Assembly: GCA_013187285.1 (NCBI GenBank)
Contig: JABMIG010000017.1
Span: forward strand, 195,848 to 259,847
From: Cyclotella cryptica
Lineage: Eukaryota > Bacillariophyta > Thalassiosirophyceae > Thalassiosirales > Thalassiosiraceae
Direction of reading: 5' to 3'
DNA: 64,000 nt
A model generated the notes under the pieces. The model ran no database searches, was not told the DNA's origin, and saw only the letters and a program-made list of their open reading frames with translations. Positions 42,801 through 55,139 of this stretch are shown piece after piece; within the stretch, counting starts at the first letter, position 1; each line of letters begins with the position of its first letter. The translations under genes and the position numbers were made by a program.

Positions 42801-44447
42801 CCCATCTAATCCACCTCTAATGGTATGCATCTCTTATCCCAACCCACCAAAGAGGTGATTTGTAACATTTGAGGGGGAATCCTTGTTGTGATTGCTAGTT
42901 TTATTGAGTCCCAATTGTCAGATTTTTACAGAAACTGCGATGACGCTTGTACAATGCTGTAAATTGGTAGTTTCAAGAGCTGGCTACAGTGTTCTACTGG
43001 CTCTGATGGATTTTCATGGAAGCTCTCATCCACAGATGGCGCTCTAGATATAAACTTTTATCCAACATTGCTTTAAAAGAAGGGTACTATGCACTTCATC
43101 AGAACACCATCAATTCTGGAAAACACGGTCAAGAACCACATGGAACACACACATATTGGCCACTGTATTTTTCAAGGACAAGTACAAATCCAATGATCCC
43201 TCCTGTTGTGCCATTGCTGCGGCAGCAGCAGCTAGCCTTTCCCAAAGAACAAACAACAATAGCAAGGCACACCACCTTGGTAAAACAAACTTCCAAGATG
43301 TCCCAGGCCTCAAGCAAATCTAACAGGCCGTCACAACCTATAAAATAGCATTTTTATAATCATTACCTATCCGGGCCTTAATGCATGGATTTGTATGTAT
43401 AAAAGTGAAAAGTTAAAGATCTGTTGCAAAGTAGTGGTCAAAAGTTGACTACTTGAACCAATCCAAGGTTCAAGAATCACTCAAATGCATCAAAGTAGGC
43501 TTCCTTCTGGACAGGGCTTCTCAGTTCACAGTATTGTCCTTGCTGTGGGTTGCGGAGTGAAAAAGCCAGACCAAATTTTTGGCATTTTCTAGAATTTTAG
43601 TACTGCTTCCTTTATAAAAGGATAATGCAAATGTTATGCTAAGTTTGCACCAATCATGTGATGAATGCTCTGTCAACTATCATTGCTGATAAACACACTA
43701 CAGCAGCATAGCTATAGAATATGGTTTTATTGTTGCACATCCTTTCATTTTCGTAGATTATGCATGTGATTTTTCGCAGTTGTTTTCGTCAGCACTGCTG
43801 GTTCACTAATTGTAACACTGATATGGTTCACATTCATTTTTAACACTTCTATATCCCTCACTCAACATCCGCACATGCTCAAGAATTAGAGTTTATCCTA
43901 CAGTGTCAATCCTGTTAATCAATCAGACATGAACTACAAAGGCAGGGAGTCTCCATTGTGTGATTCATCTCTTTTACAACAGCTATATGGGTATACCAAT
44001 AGTGAAAGGAAATATACAATAATTTTTTTACTGGTAGGAAATTGGCTTTACTGGCATACATCCATTGCTAAAACAACTAGATGTCAACTCGCTGACAATT
44101 TTCTCACGGTTCCGAATTTCAGTGTCTCCTGCTCATGTCACTCAGAGACTTGAAGTAAGATTCATCTTGTCCACTCAAACCAACAGGGTTGGTGCTAATT
44201 CTTCCAGTATACAATACTCCAACCCAGGTTTTACCTGGGTTGCAGATAAATATTAGGACTACTCCATTTGTAAAAAAGTTATGCACTGTTTTGTGCCAAC
44301 CCAGGGGTATGAAAGAAAAGATTTTTTGTAATCTCTCTGCCCAAGCTTGATTCCAACATGGACTGAAATGTGACATAATACCCCTGTGGACAACAGTAAC
44401 ACTGTGACATCTCATTTAGCAATGAACAGACCCAAAACAGTGGTTCC
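39861..44447. other. Long gene-poor stretch
   Basis: No ORF here is supported as a gene; the longest (41020-41382, 120 aa, and 43016-43348, 110 aa) have no recognisable domain. A degenerate duplication links about 41831-41885 with about 42014-42068 (GTATTTAAT.GGA.GAAAT, ATTGAGAAGCT, AAACATTGGT). There is no sign of RNA genes. Confidence 0.45.
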
Positions 44448-44455
44448 TTGCAGAC

Positions 44456-45420
44456 CAGACTTACAAATAGGTTTCCCTATATTTAGGTCAACCTAGAAAC
44501 CTTAGGTTAGGTTTGTACATTTGGCCAAACCTATAGACCTCTGACCTAAATGCAAACCTAACCTAAGTGGTATATTAGGTTTCAGGAGCAAACCTAAGCT
44601 AAACCTAAAACTTCAAATTTCCAAACCTTGGGTCCTAGACCTAACTAAACCATAGGTCGAACCTAAATCACCTTAGGTCAGGCAAAAAGGTACCTTCTAA
44701 TTAGACTGAAGTGGACTGTGAGTCATTATTCAGCCAAGCAGGTTTCATGTCTCATCCGCGAAGAGCACATACAAACATACACACATACGAACGGCTGGTG
44801 ATTGAAAAACACCGCTTACAGAGGATATATTGTCATGTGCCATCTGTGTACCGGCTCTATATGGAAAGGCATAAGAGTGACAAATGGGATGAGAAGGATA
44901 ATCGCAAAGATGAAAGGTTCTTGGAGATAGAAAAGGAGATCTGGAAAGAAATGTTTTCTCATCATAACGAGGAGCTAATGTAAAATGAATTGGAAGAGGA
45001 TAGTGGTAATGAAGAAGGAGAGGGTGAGGGGGAGGATAATGATGATGACAGCAGTATTAGTATCAGTAGTGGGGGTGACATATGAGATTATTCATGATCA
45101 TTACTGCATTAACTTTGATAAATACTATGTATGTTATATTGAACTCTTATAATATTATTATAGTATGTATAAGCAGTATATTAATATTATGCTGTCTCAA
45201 AATGCTTGAAAAATAACTTGAAAAAAAACTGACCTAACTACTGACCTAAGCCTCAAACCTATAGGTCAGCCTTAGGTTTCTTAGGTTTTTAGGGGTTTTC
45301 AGAAATCCTAAACCTAACTTAGTTCAGAGGAGGTCACAAAAACCTAATCTATAGGTTAGGTCAGTCCTTGTAGGGTCAAACCTAACCTAAGCACTTAGGA
45401 CTGACCTATTTCTAAGTCTG
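44456..45420 (+). mobile_element. hAT element remnant, 965 bp, with 8-bp target duplication
   Basis: The ends are inverted: CAGACTTACAAATAGGT at the left and ACCTATTTCTAAGTCTG at the right. The 8-mer TTGCAGAC flanks both sides (44448-44455 and 45421-45428), the hAT pattern. The 240 bp at the left and 210 bp at the right are filled with CCTAACCTAA, ACCTATAGGT and related words in both orientations, as in hAT subterminal regions. Between them lies only the last part of a transposase gene, so this is an internally deleted, non-autonomous copy. Confidence 0.88.
44711..44983 (+). pseudogene. hAT transposase, C-terminal dimerisation region only
   Basis: The 90-residue frame contains CESLFSQAGFMSHPRRAHTN followed by a helical ERLVIEKHRLQR, the hAT C-terminal dimerisation pattern (S-E-x-x-F-S-x-A-G). 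A basic/acidic helix follows. After one stop codon (44981-44983) the same frame continues with an acidic tail (NELEEDSGNEEGEGEGEDND) to a second stop at about 45085, so the stop may be a later mutation. The catalytic RNase H-like core is absent. Confidence 0.75.
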
Positions 45421-45428
45421 TTGCAGAC

Positions 45429-46484
45429 TCGGTAGAATTCACAACCAATGATGCAGTGGAATCAGCATTTAACAACACTATGCTATTGATGATGCAGTGT
45501 AGGATCAAGAAGGAGATCAGTTGACCTCTTCAGACTGTACATGGACTACGTCAGTTGACGGTGATGATTCTGATGATGATTCAGACTTGATTATGGCGGT
45601 TCATTATGGCAGAAAGTTGAGTTGAAGGGATCTGATTTTTGCATCTCATTCAACAAGGTAGATTCTGATGTAGAGTATGGTTAGAAAAAAGAAGTGAAGG
45701 AAGTAAAGAAGCATGACCATGAGTTCGAAAAATCAGGTGACTACTCTTGAATTAAAGATGTCACAAATACACTATACACTAGTGACATGCTTTTTTGTGT
45801 CTTATCTGTTCAAAACAAGCCAACCAAAAGAAAAAGACCACCAACTTCTCATATGATGAATCCGAGCTCCGTTCGAGCCAGTGCTTGTACTCTGATAGTG
45901 ATAGTACCTAGTCCGGCATTATACTTACTATCCTCAACCTATATACTCCCCGGAGGATGATTTCAAAAATGTCTCGCTCCGTCCACATTTTTGTCCCCGT
46001 AAACAGGGTGCCGTATGATCCGAAAACAGGTATCATCGTATAACATAATTATCTGGGTTTCGGATCGTTATTCAGAATACATTGTTTATTATTTTGTAAT
46101 GGTTGCGGTTATTGTTGGTTAGTGAGTGATATTCTGATTGTAACTCGGGTGGATGACCAGGTATACGACATCGTCGATAGAGACAGGTATTCAAAATTGT
46201 GTTATATTGGTTGCGTATATAGGATAGTGAGTAATATTCCAATCGTAATTCAGGTGGATGACCAGATATATGACATCGTCTATAGAGAGTAGTATTAAAA
46301 AATGTGTTTTATTGGATGAGTATATAAGTCAATTTTCTGTATAATATAAGTCATCCGTTATTTGGGTGTAGAATAGTTGTGTGCTATGTTGGGTGGTGAC
46401 AATTGATTGATATGAACTATATTTGATTCATTGTTTATGATGAGGGGAGTTGGTATAATATAATAACCCATTCAAGGTATCGTT
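45429..46484. other. Intergenic between the hAT remnant and the helicase fragment
   Basis: No ORF of note. Two related segments (about 46130-46200 and 46225-46310) share GTGAGT.ATATTC, GTAA.TC.GGTGGATGACCAG, TATA.GACATCGTC and ATAGAGA, an imperfect tandem duplication of about 97 bp. Confidence 0.45.
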
Positions 46485-47664
46485 TCAATTCTGCATTGCA
46501 TTGTGTCTTCTTTGAAGCAGAGTACGCTCCGCGCGTTCGGCTCTTTTCATGAATTGAACTAATTCTTCCTTTGGTTTAAATGACTGTTCCATGTCGATTG
46601 GTTGGAATAAAAGCAGGCCTTTGAGAGTTCTTACTCTCAATAGAACTATATATTCCCAGTTTTGGAAGCATATGTTGTTTCTTAGTTTTGGCCATGATGA
46701 AACAATGACTATGTCTTTCAATCTCCCTTGTAACTTGTGTCCTGTTGATGATGTGTTTATGTTGACAGGGAACATTGTCATGTGACATCTAAATGTTTCT
46801 TTTATGAGTTGGTGCTACGGTGACAGACACTTCATGTTGTTCTGGTGGTATGTTGAACTGTCTCTAATTTTGTTTGAATTGCAGAGGATGCTGTAGTGTG
46901 TTAAACTGTTCTCTGTTTATGTTTTTGTCAAGGTCGTCGATTTCGTGTATCAAATTTGTGATTTCATCTGAGTCATCCGCCTGTCAACCATTCAACATCC
47001 CTTATATTTATACTCCAGACTTTGCTTCCATACATTTCACGCCAGCTGTGTGTTGTTACACCTTGCTTGATCATTACAGAAATAAGAGTACAAACAGTTC
47101 CATTCCCGTGTGGTGGATTTTCTTTCATTTTTTCATTTGACATAACACATATTAGGTTGATTCCTGTGTATAGACACAGAGCTGGGCCCGCATGTTTATG
47201 TGGACCGTACTTAATGTTGGCATCTCCACATGTAGTTAGTATGCGATGACAACGGGTGTTTGTAACTTTCAAAGTGGAAGCTTTTTTCTTCTCCGATGTT
47301 TGGAAATCACTCTCGATGACAATTGTATGTTTGGGTGGAAGCTTGTTTCCCAAAGCAGTTGGGTGGGTATTTAGGACATGTTGTTTAAAAATTCCTGCCA
47401 AAATGGCATTCCGCCCTTATTTTTTGGACATGCATAACTCCAATCGATGTTTGATGGGATATTTTTTGGGATGTCAACATCTGTTCTGGTTACAACTTGT
47501 TTGTTGATGGTGTTGCAATCCTTGTGTGTGAGTTCCCCTCTCCAGAAACATTTAAGTAATTTACCAAATTCCGGATCATCCTTGAAGCGATGTTCATTGT
47601 TGAGAATGATTATTCCTGTCAGGATACTCTCAAAGAACTGTTTCAAATTTCTCGAGTACAACAA
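46485..47664 (-). pseudogene. PIF1-like helicase fragment, possibly from a Helitron
   Basis: Three minus-strand frames read like one C-terminal helicase domain. 47371-47664 has LNNEHRFKDDPEFGKLLKCF, a WRGELTHKDCNTINKQVV block and SYACPKNKG, the pattern of PIF1/RecD2-type helicases in transposons. 46973-47401 goes on with GIFKQHVLNTHP, CLYTGINLICVMSNE and HGNGTVCTLISV (the L-x-x-G-M-x-V-M and N-G-T motifs). 46485-46781 has IVLLRVRTLKGLLLFQPIDM, the last conserved stretch. Frame changes near 47390 and between 46785 and 46970 break it, and the Walker A and B half is missing. Helitron origin is inferred; Helitron ends (TC...CTRR with a hairpin) were not found. Confidence 0.65.
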
Positions 47665-48021
47665 TTCGTGATCGTTTCCTTATGTCAAGCAGGACAAAAA
47701 TATTAATTCCCATGTGATGATCAGAGATCGATCCCGTAATTAAAGGTAACAGTTCCCAAAACCCACTCAACATCAAATCAATCAGAACACGAAGTTTGTT
47801 GTACACTTGTTCTAGGTGTCATTTCTCTCTAGCTCTAGAGAGAGAAAGAGAGAGAGCTAACATCCTGATGAGGGGGAACGAATAGAGGGAATAAGTTTGC
47901 ATTTCCCATCATTATCACTATGAATTTTTGTATGCCACCAAACCACTTCGTTGAAGCCGCTCAACTCATCCTTAGGCTGAATATTGCCTGCCTTGATGGT
48001 ATAAGAGATTAACGAAGATGG
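47665..48021. other. Intergenic with CT/GA-rich hairpin
   Basis: At about 47820-47858 a run of TCTCTCTAGCTCTAGAGAGA continues into AAGAGAGAGAGC and can fold on itself. Nothing else is recognised. Confidence 0.4.
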
Positions 48022-49632
48022 ATGGCATGTTTTGGAGCAACGTCCAATGTAATGGCTGATATTTGGACAAGGATTGACCCAGAAAGTACGATGCCTGCCG
48101 GTGTCCATCCTAAACACATGACGTGGATGTTATATTTTCTGAAGCTCTACAACTCAGAAGCAGTAAATGGAAAGATCGTAGGTGGCGTCGACAAAAAGAC
48201 ATTTCGGAAGTGGACATGGCTTTTTATTGAAGCAACTTTGTACCTAGAGTATCCAGTGGTAAGACACACTGCTGCTCATTCACAGCTGTTTCCTGTTATT
48301 TTAAACTATGTCCGCTGCTCCTCTTTGCTATAAGATATCATGGGATAATAGAAAAAGTGGCAACAAGGGATGCCCTGCAAGGCTGACAGTAGACGGGACT
48401 GACATGCCCGTACAGCATCGGTTTGATCCAAAATATCTGTCTCATAAGTTTAATAGCAATGGCCTAAAATATGAGCTTGGTGTTTGCATTCAAACAGGAA
48501 ATACAGTATGGATAAATGGGCCATTCCGCACGGGTTTCCTTGATATTGACATTTGTCAACAAGCTCTTAGGACTTTAGGGAATGTATGTACGCAAGTACT
48601 CATACACGGACTCATGCAAAAAGAGGCATCTGCATCACGTATGGTACGTGTTATGATGCCATTTATAAAGGACCCACCATATCATATGAAATTTTGGCTG
48701 AAGTAAAGAAGGTTCCCACCACGTCACATTGATTAGACGAACAACCCTTTTTTGTTTATGCCTTTTTCTCCGAATCGGATCGAAACAGGAAATGGGCGAT
48801 GACTTTGTACTTTGTACATTCCAATGTACTTTGTACTTTCGGATGTACTTTGTACTTTCGGATGTACTTTGTACTTTCAGTTTTGAAAGTACAAAGTACA
48901 TCCGAAAGTACATGACTATGTGGGAATCAATATATTTTATATGGGAAATAATAAAAAGTACAAAGTACATCCGAAAGTACATTCTTGTACTTTCGGATGT
49001 ACTCTGTACTTTCGGATGTACTCTGTACTTTCAATTGTACTCTGTACTTTCAAATGTACGTTAAAGGGTACAAGATGCACGTTAAAGAGTACAAGATGTA
49101 CGTTAAAAGAATGTACAAAAACATGATTTAACTTTCTCAAAAATCAAAAAACACGTAACTAGAGGAAGCGAATAGCTTTCTCTTCTGCATATAACTCACT
49201 TTTTGGCAACCCCACCTACAACATGCCTCCACAGCTGTTTAAAATACATACTTTTAGTTTTTATTGAAAGTATCAAATTGGTCTGTTTTCATTTTCGATG
49301 TAAATTTCCCTTAAGTCCTTATAGGGGCACTGGATGAGGACGAGGTTGTTGAAGCGGATGGGGGGTATCAAGGAGAGCCTCATTACCTGCGAACTCCAAA
49401 GGATGCAAAGGATAGGGAGGAATGGCGTATGAAGACCAATGTGCGATCACGTCATGAAACAGCAAACAAACGATTGAAAATATTTGAGATACTCAGGAAG
49501 CAGTATCGCCACGACTTGAAAAAGCATTCTTCAGTCTTCAGGGCTGTTGTTGTGATTACCCAACTTAGCATTGAACATGGTTCTCCACTCTATTCTGTTG
49601 AGTATTGCAACCAAGTTGCTACAAACAAGTAG
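48022..49632 (+). pseudogene. Harbinger/IS5-like (DDE_4 type) transposase, interrupted
   Basis: The first exon (48022-48258) has the family N-terminal pattern: FGATSNVMADIWTRI, MTWMLYFLKLYNSE, and KKTFRKWTWLFIEATLYLE. An intron of 76 nt (GTAAGA to ATAAG, 48259-48334) joins in phase to 48335-48706, with CPARLTVDGTDMPVQHRF (first catalytic Asp), SHKFNSNGLKYELGVCIQTG and VWINGPFRTG. The last part, about 49330-49632, has VEADGGYQGEPHYL (second Asp) and RHETANKRLKIFEILRKQYR, where the final Glu lies near RHETAN. Between them the sequence departs from the family and a repeat cluster (48800-49110) is inserted, so the copy is probably dead. Naming the superfamily as PIF/Harbinger rather than IS4/5-like is inference. 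Confidence 0.75.
48800..49110. repeat. Cluster of GTACTTTCGGATGTACTTT words in both orientations
   Basis: The unit TGTACTTTCGGATGTAC, or its inverse GTACATCCGAAAGTACA, occurs about ten times. Opposite orientations meet at about 48882-48893 and 48983-48995, so the DNA can form long cruciform stems. The cluster lies inside the interrupted transposase. Downstream units drift to GTACGTTAAAGAGTACAAGA. Confidence 0.8.
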
Positions 49633-51059
49633 AGTGTTGCAAACGAATTGATTTAGAAGTATAAGTTAAATCTGATTTTAATCAAAACATCTTATTTGCC
49701 CGACTTAGACACTTGCTTTCAAACGAGATATGAACGGGAGATTATTAAGCTGAATATTGATGTTAAAGATGCACTTAGATCAAAAGGACTACTTGACGTT
49801 AAAATACTTTTTTGAGACAGGACAACATATATTTAATGCACAAGCATCTCACAAATATACAGAAAATTGTCAAACTGAAGTTGAATGATCTATGGCATCA
49901 TTGTCATATTCCCTCTTAACATGTTTACTTTCATCCTGCGTTCTCCAGCTCACATACCACAACAATCAGTAGAAGCACCGAGAAAAAAGCATCACAAATC
50001 TGGGCAGATTTTATACAATTTCCGATGATACATTCATTAATAGGCAGTCTCCATCACTTCCAATCCTCCTTATCAAACCCAAGAGATAGAAAACACATGG
50101 GCATTCACAATGCCCAGCTTTGTCAACAGAACTCTGCCATCGCCAACGCAATGGCTTCCTTTTCCATCATTCCATATTTATAAATGCAAAAGAAGGAATC
50201 TGAATACTTAGGCATCCCACAACGAGTCAGTTCGAGCAACAGTTGAGGTAAAAGAATGTGAAAATCCACGAGACTACTCATCAGCATTGTATACCATTCA
50301 ACCTACGACACACCTTGATCAATTCCTCTTCTCCTACTTCATCCCTTCCATCACAAACCCTCACTACCGACAATTGTCCATCAACAAACAATTCCCCCAG
50401 AGCAATCTCAAAATCCTTTTTACATTCTTGGCAGTTCTGGAAGTGCATTCCTTGAGGTCCGGATGAGTATGCAGACTTGTCATGGCGGTGGGCATGACGA
50501 CGTTCATACCTGCCATGAGATGATGAAAACCGATAAAGAATGGTGTGAAGGGGAGTGAAGGAATCCTATTCACAAGTGATATACAAAAAAACACGATATC
50601 ATTGACGTACCAGCCAAAGGAACGATAATCTCCGGATCGGTGGCAACGGCTGCCTCTCTCAAAACCCTTGGACCATCAATGTCGTCTTCCTCCAACAGCG
50701 ATTCCGACAATGTCAAATAAACGGCAAAGAAACTGCGAATACCCTTCGAATGTTTGAATTGTTCAACACACGTCGGAGCGAGTTCAATTCTTCATCAGAT
50801 ACGACGGTCCCATTTGTGGGATGGAGGAGGGGTAAGATTTGTTGGGTGTGTCCCAATTGTTTCATAAAGTCATCGTGGGACTGTTGTATTTCTTGAGAGT
50901 TTGGTGGATTGACTGGCTAGGTAGGGCGTCCCCTAGTTAGACAGTAGATAAAGTAGTTGCAGTTAGTTTAGAATTGTAGTCGTAGTTAAATTGTGAGGTT
51001 AAAATAGTGTTAAAAATAAAAATAATAGTTCACGTAGAAACTCCGCAGATATCCATAAA
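49633..51059. other. Intergenic up to the nested LTR cluster
   Basis: No supported gene. A minus-strand frame at 50364-50594 and a plus-strand frame at 50258-50455 overlap and have no domain. The last 150 bp (from about 50910) are very A/T-rich and lead to the border of the minus-strand copia LTR. Confidence 0.4.
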
Positions 51060-51071
51060 TGTAACTGGTAG

Positions 51072-51266
51072 TGATGATACTACTATCCCTACTGAGTATG
51101 TACAGTACTCGCCTATTACATAATATGTAAAGCAAGCACAAAAGTACCCAGCACCACTGATTGTTTTACCCAGTGCCGGACACCACAGATTGTTTCACCA
51201 GCCGTAAAATAGGAAAATGGAATTTATGACTGCTAACCACCATGGCCTAGCAGCGCAGCTTCCCTA
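51072..51266 (+). repeat. 5' LTR of the plus-strand copia element
   Basis: 195 bp; matches 56929-57125 throughout. Confidence 0.9.
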
Positions 51267-51418
51267 GTTTTCCTATGAATAGAACAGGCAACGCACCCGT
51301 GCAAATCCTACAAACCACTGTTCTCTCTCTTTCCCTTTGCTCTCACCGCTAAACCACCGCGAGCGAAGCAAACTACACCGCACGGGCGAACGCCAAAGCC
51401 AACATCCTCGCCCTGGCT

Positions 51419-52615
51419 GTGAACATCACCATCCAACATGACGGCAACGGCCGCTACACGCACGATGCCGCCACTTGCTTCAAAAACCTCTTCATTCTCC
51501 AACTGGGCGCGTGCTACAACAACACGCAACCCGGCGAAGGGATGCGCAAGCTCGCTGACGATGGTGACAACCCGCTCACCATCATCAAGTCCACCGAATG
51601 CATCACTGCCGAGTCAGCCCTGCTCGAAGCCAAAAAAGTAGCAGCCGCACTCAAACGCCAAACCAACCTCGACAAAAACCCCTGTTTCGAAACACAAGCT
51701 GAAGCCAAGGTCGAAGCGGACGACTGCAACTATGCCATCCAAGCCACCATCGGAACAAAAGAAGGAGCCGCCGAAGCCATCACCACAATCGTTGGCTTCG
51801 ACATCACCGCCAACGTCCTCCGCCACACTGACGGCAGTCCAAAAGGTGTCGACAAGTACCGCCTCGCCGCGCTCTTCCAGGCCGTCCCCGCCGCTGCAAA
51901 ATGGCCCACCGAAAAAGAAATGGTCACGCTGAAGGTCGGTGCACTTCAATTCAAGTTCGACTGGAGAAAATCTTTCCAGATCAACATGGAACAGCTCCAC
52001 GCATCCATCAACAAATCACCTCGTATCCCCTCAGCTTCGACAACAACGACACCGCACTCATTGTCCTCTCCAACATCCACAAGGCCACTCAACACAACTA
52101 CAGCCGAGACTTCCGCGAGACCCTCCGATCCCTTCGACAAACCTACCGCTACGACTTCCACCACGACAACGCTTCCATTGCCGATATCACGGCACAACTC
52201 ACTGCTGCCGATTCCCTTCAAGATCCCGCCGATGCACCAGCACCCGAATCCGCGCAGGCCGTGACGGACTCCATGGCACTCCTCTCCAAATTTGTGCACG
52301 GAATGGACCTCCCCACCGACTACAACGAACAAGCCCTGGGAGTCAGTGGGTCTGACAGCGACTCCTTTCATGACACCAAACGGTCTCCACGCAACAACAA
52401 ATGTGGCAAACTACGCAGCAACTCTCACGACAGTCAGAGGAGAGGACAACGCAGCCAATCCCGTGACCGCAAACCACCCGCTCGTTGGCAGGACAACCCA
52501 TGCAAACACTGCCAGAAGTTCAAGCACCGCACCCCGTACCCTAACACCCTGACAAAAGACTGTTTCTGGAACCCGAAACTCAAGGTTTTCAGGCCTCAAG
52601 CGGTATGTGACAAGA
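51419..52615 (+). pseudogene. Copia gag region
   Basis: The first part codes for an Ala/Thr-rich, helical protein (EGMRKLADDGDNPLTIIKST, ALFQAVPAAAKWPTEKEMV) typical of CoDi-type gag. A later part has an HCQKFKHR stretch with C and H residues near 52500-52570 where the zinc knuckle is expected. Treated as a fossil; breaks are not listed. Confidence 0.65.
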
Positions 52616-53169
52616 TGAGCTCCCGTATGTGCCACGCTACAAATTTGAGAGTGACTCGGAGGACGAATGACAGGCAGGGGGATCGGAGAAGTGGATTGAA
52701 ATTGGCAGGCACAAAACAAACAAAACAAAGTCTTTTAAAACTGATGTTACTAACTATAGTACTCATAATCCTTTTTCTGCCCTTGCTGGTTCCTCTACTT
52801 CCAATCTCACCCCTCCCCCCTCCAACTCCACACCTTCCCGTGTCGACCCCTCCCGCTCTACCACATATCCCACAGCATGCGCAACCCGCCGCATTCTTCG
52901 CCGGCAACACACTCAGACAATCCTCCGCTTACTCTGCCAGCAAGACTCCGCTTTCTTGGACACAGCCATCCAAGCTGCCAAAGACGAAGGCACCCAACTT
53001 GCAAAGGCCAACCTGGCCAACCCAAAATGCCTGTCCATTGACAAGGGACACTCTCTGTCACCCCAGAAGCCCACCCTTGCCCAACGCAGCCGCAACATTG
53101 CTTATGACATCCACTCCAGCTTCAAGCGAGCCCGGCAGCATCTCATCACGCCCACACAACATGTCCGTT

Positions 53170-54700
53170 TTGCCACCACCCACACTGTGCGCCTCTTCAC
53201 AACCACGTCTCCCCCAACGGTGTACGCCACCTTAGACTTGGGCGCCGAGGGCCACTACTTAAGCAAAAGGGACCGAGTCCAAGCCCAACTCCCCATCCTG
53301 TGCCCCTCTGTTAAACGCGTTGGCATTGCAAATGGCAGCTCCAGCCACGGGCGACACGTCACTGCACTTCCCTTCACCAACCTTTCCGCCAATGCCATAC
53401 AAGCGGACACCTTCGATGACTTCCCCAATTTCTCATCAGCGTTGGTTGCCTCACCAACAACAACACTGTCTCCATCTTCACCCAAGATGGGGTCACTGTC
53501 CATAAAGAACACGACATGCTCATCACCTGCCGTGGCGACCCTGTCCTCATTGGTGTTTGCGACAAACACGGGTGCTACTGTGTTCCCTTGATCCAAACCA
53601 AAGGCCAATGGCAACCCCGCCTACCCAAGAAATGTGTCACAGCCAAGCTCCGTGAAGCCAGCAACATATACGACCTGCTATCCATTGAACAAGCCATCCG
53701 ATGGATGCACGTAAAATGCGGATATCCAGTAAAATCCACATGGCTCAAGGCCATGAAAGCCGGCAACTTCATAGGATGGCCATTACTCACTGAAAAGCAC
53801 ATTGCAAAATATTTTCCTGACACACCGGAAACCCAGCAAGGCCATATGGCACAGACCTGCAAGAATGTCCGCTCCACCAAGCGCTCCTCACAAGCCTTCG
53901 CGTCACCCAACACAGCACTCCTCCAGGGAAAGAAGGTGCGTGACCTCTACACTACCATCTACGATGTTCGTTCAACCACCTTCTCCGACCAGACCGGGCG
54001 TTTCCCCACACAATCCCGACGGGGCAACAAATATGTCATGGTTATGATCGAGATCAATAGCAATGCCATCCTCCTCGAGCCCATGAAAAGTTGCAAAGAC
54101 TGCGAAATGATTTGTGCGTACGACGCTCTCACTCTTCGCCTCCTCTGTGCCGGCATACAACCCAAAAAACACATCCTCGACAACGAAATCTCTTCGAACA
54201 TGAAAGAACACATCCGAGATAAGTACAACTTCACCGTAGAACTCGTTCTGCCTGGTTGCCATCGCCGCAATGCCGCCGAGGTCGCCATCCGCAATTTCAA
54301 AAGCCACTTCCTCAGCATCCTCGCTGGCACCGCCGAATCCTTCCCACTCAGCCTTTGGGATTGCCTACTACCCCAGACTGAGATCACCCTAAACTTGTTA
54401 CGCCAGTCCAACGCCACACCCACCGTCTCAGCATATGCCCACCTCTGTGGACCATTTGATTACAACAAGATGCCCCTGGCCCCCATGGGCTGCGAGGTGC
54501 AAGTCCACGAAAAAACCAACCAACGCGGCACTTGGGCATACCACTGTGTGGACGGTTGGTACCTCTTCACATCACCCGAACACTACCGCATGCATAACTG
54601 CCACATCAAGAGCACCAAAGCCAAATGCTTCAGTGACACCATCCACTGCAGGCACAAACACATCACACTTCCATCTCTAACACCGCAGGACAAACTGATG
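53170..54700 (+). pseudogene. Copia protease and integrase region
   Basis: The protease site appears as YATLDLGAEGHYL near 53222. The integrase has its His/Cys finger near 53690-53880 (RWMHVKCGYPV and onward) and the catalytic core with YVMVMIEINSNAI, LDNEISSNMKEHI and GCHRRNAAEVAIRNFK, the last two carrying the second Asp and the Glu. Treated as a fossil. Confidence 0.75.
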
Positions 54701-55139
54701 CACGCTTTAGCCAACTGCAAAGCTGCCCTATCCAGAACCCGCGGTTCCCCAGGGACTTCTCAGATCCATGACCTACAACGCCTTGTTGATCTTACCCACA
54801 CCACCCTCGAGCATCGTCCTCCTCCAAGCTCCACCCCTACGCCCAGACCTCTACCCACCTCTCCATCCGACCATACCATTCCGAGGGTGCCTTCAGCTTT
54901 ACCCTGCCCACCAGCCATGCGGATGCCCACACCAGCACCGCCGCCAGCCTACTTTGCTGCCGCCAGGTTCATCAAAGCACGCCAACGATGCATCCACGCA
55001 GCCTCACCGCCTGTCTTCCTCCTGTCTCAACCCCCGGCCCTCAGCACCAGATCGAGGGTGCAACGCCGGTCAGCCGTACCTGTACCTACTCCATCCCAAC
55101 TTCCATCCGCTCGCCGCCGCACTTGCACCCGACCAACCC

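Noticed and set aside
48800-49110. CRISPR-like array
   Set aside because: The repeats alternate in orientation, are joined without unique spacers, and the genome is eukaryotic.
51514-52371. Long minus-strand ORFs across the copia gag region
   Set aside because: They mirror the plus-strand gag frame in GC-rich coding DNA and contain no domain.
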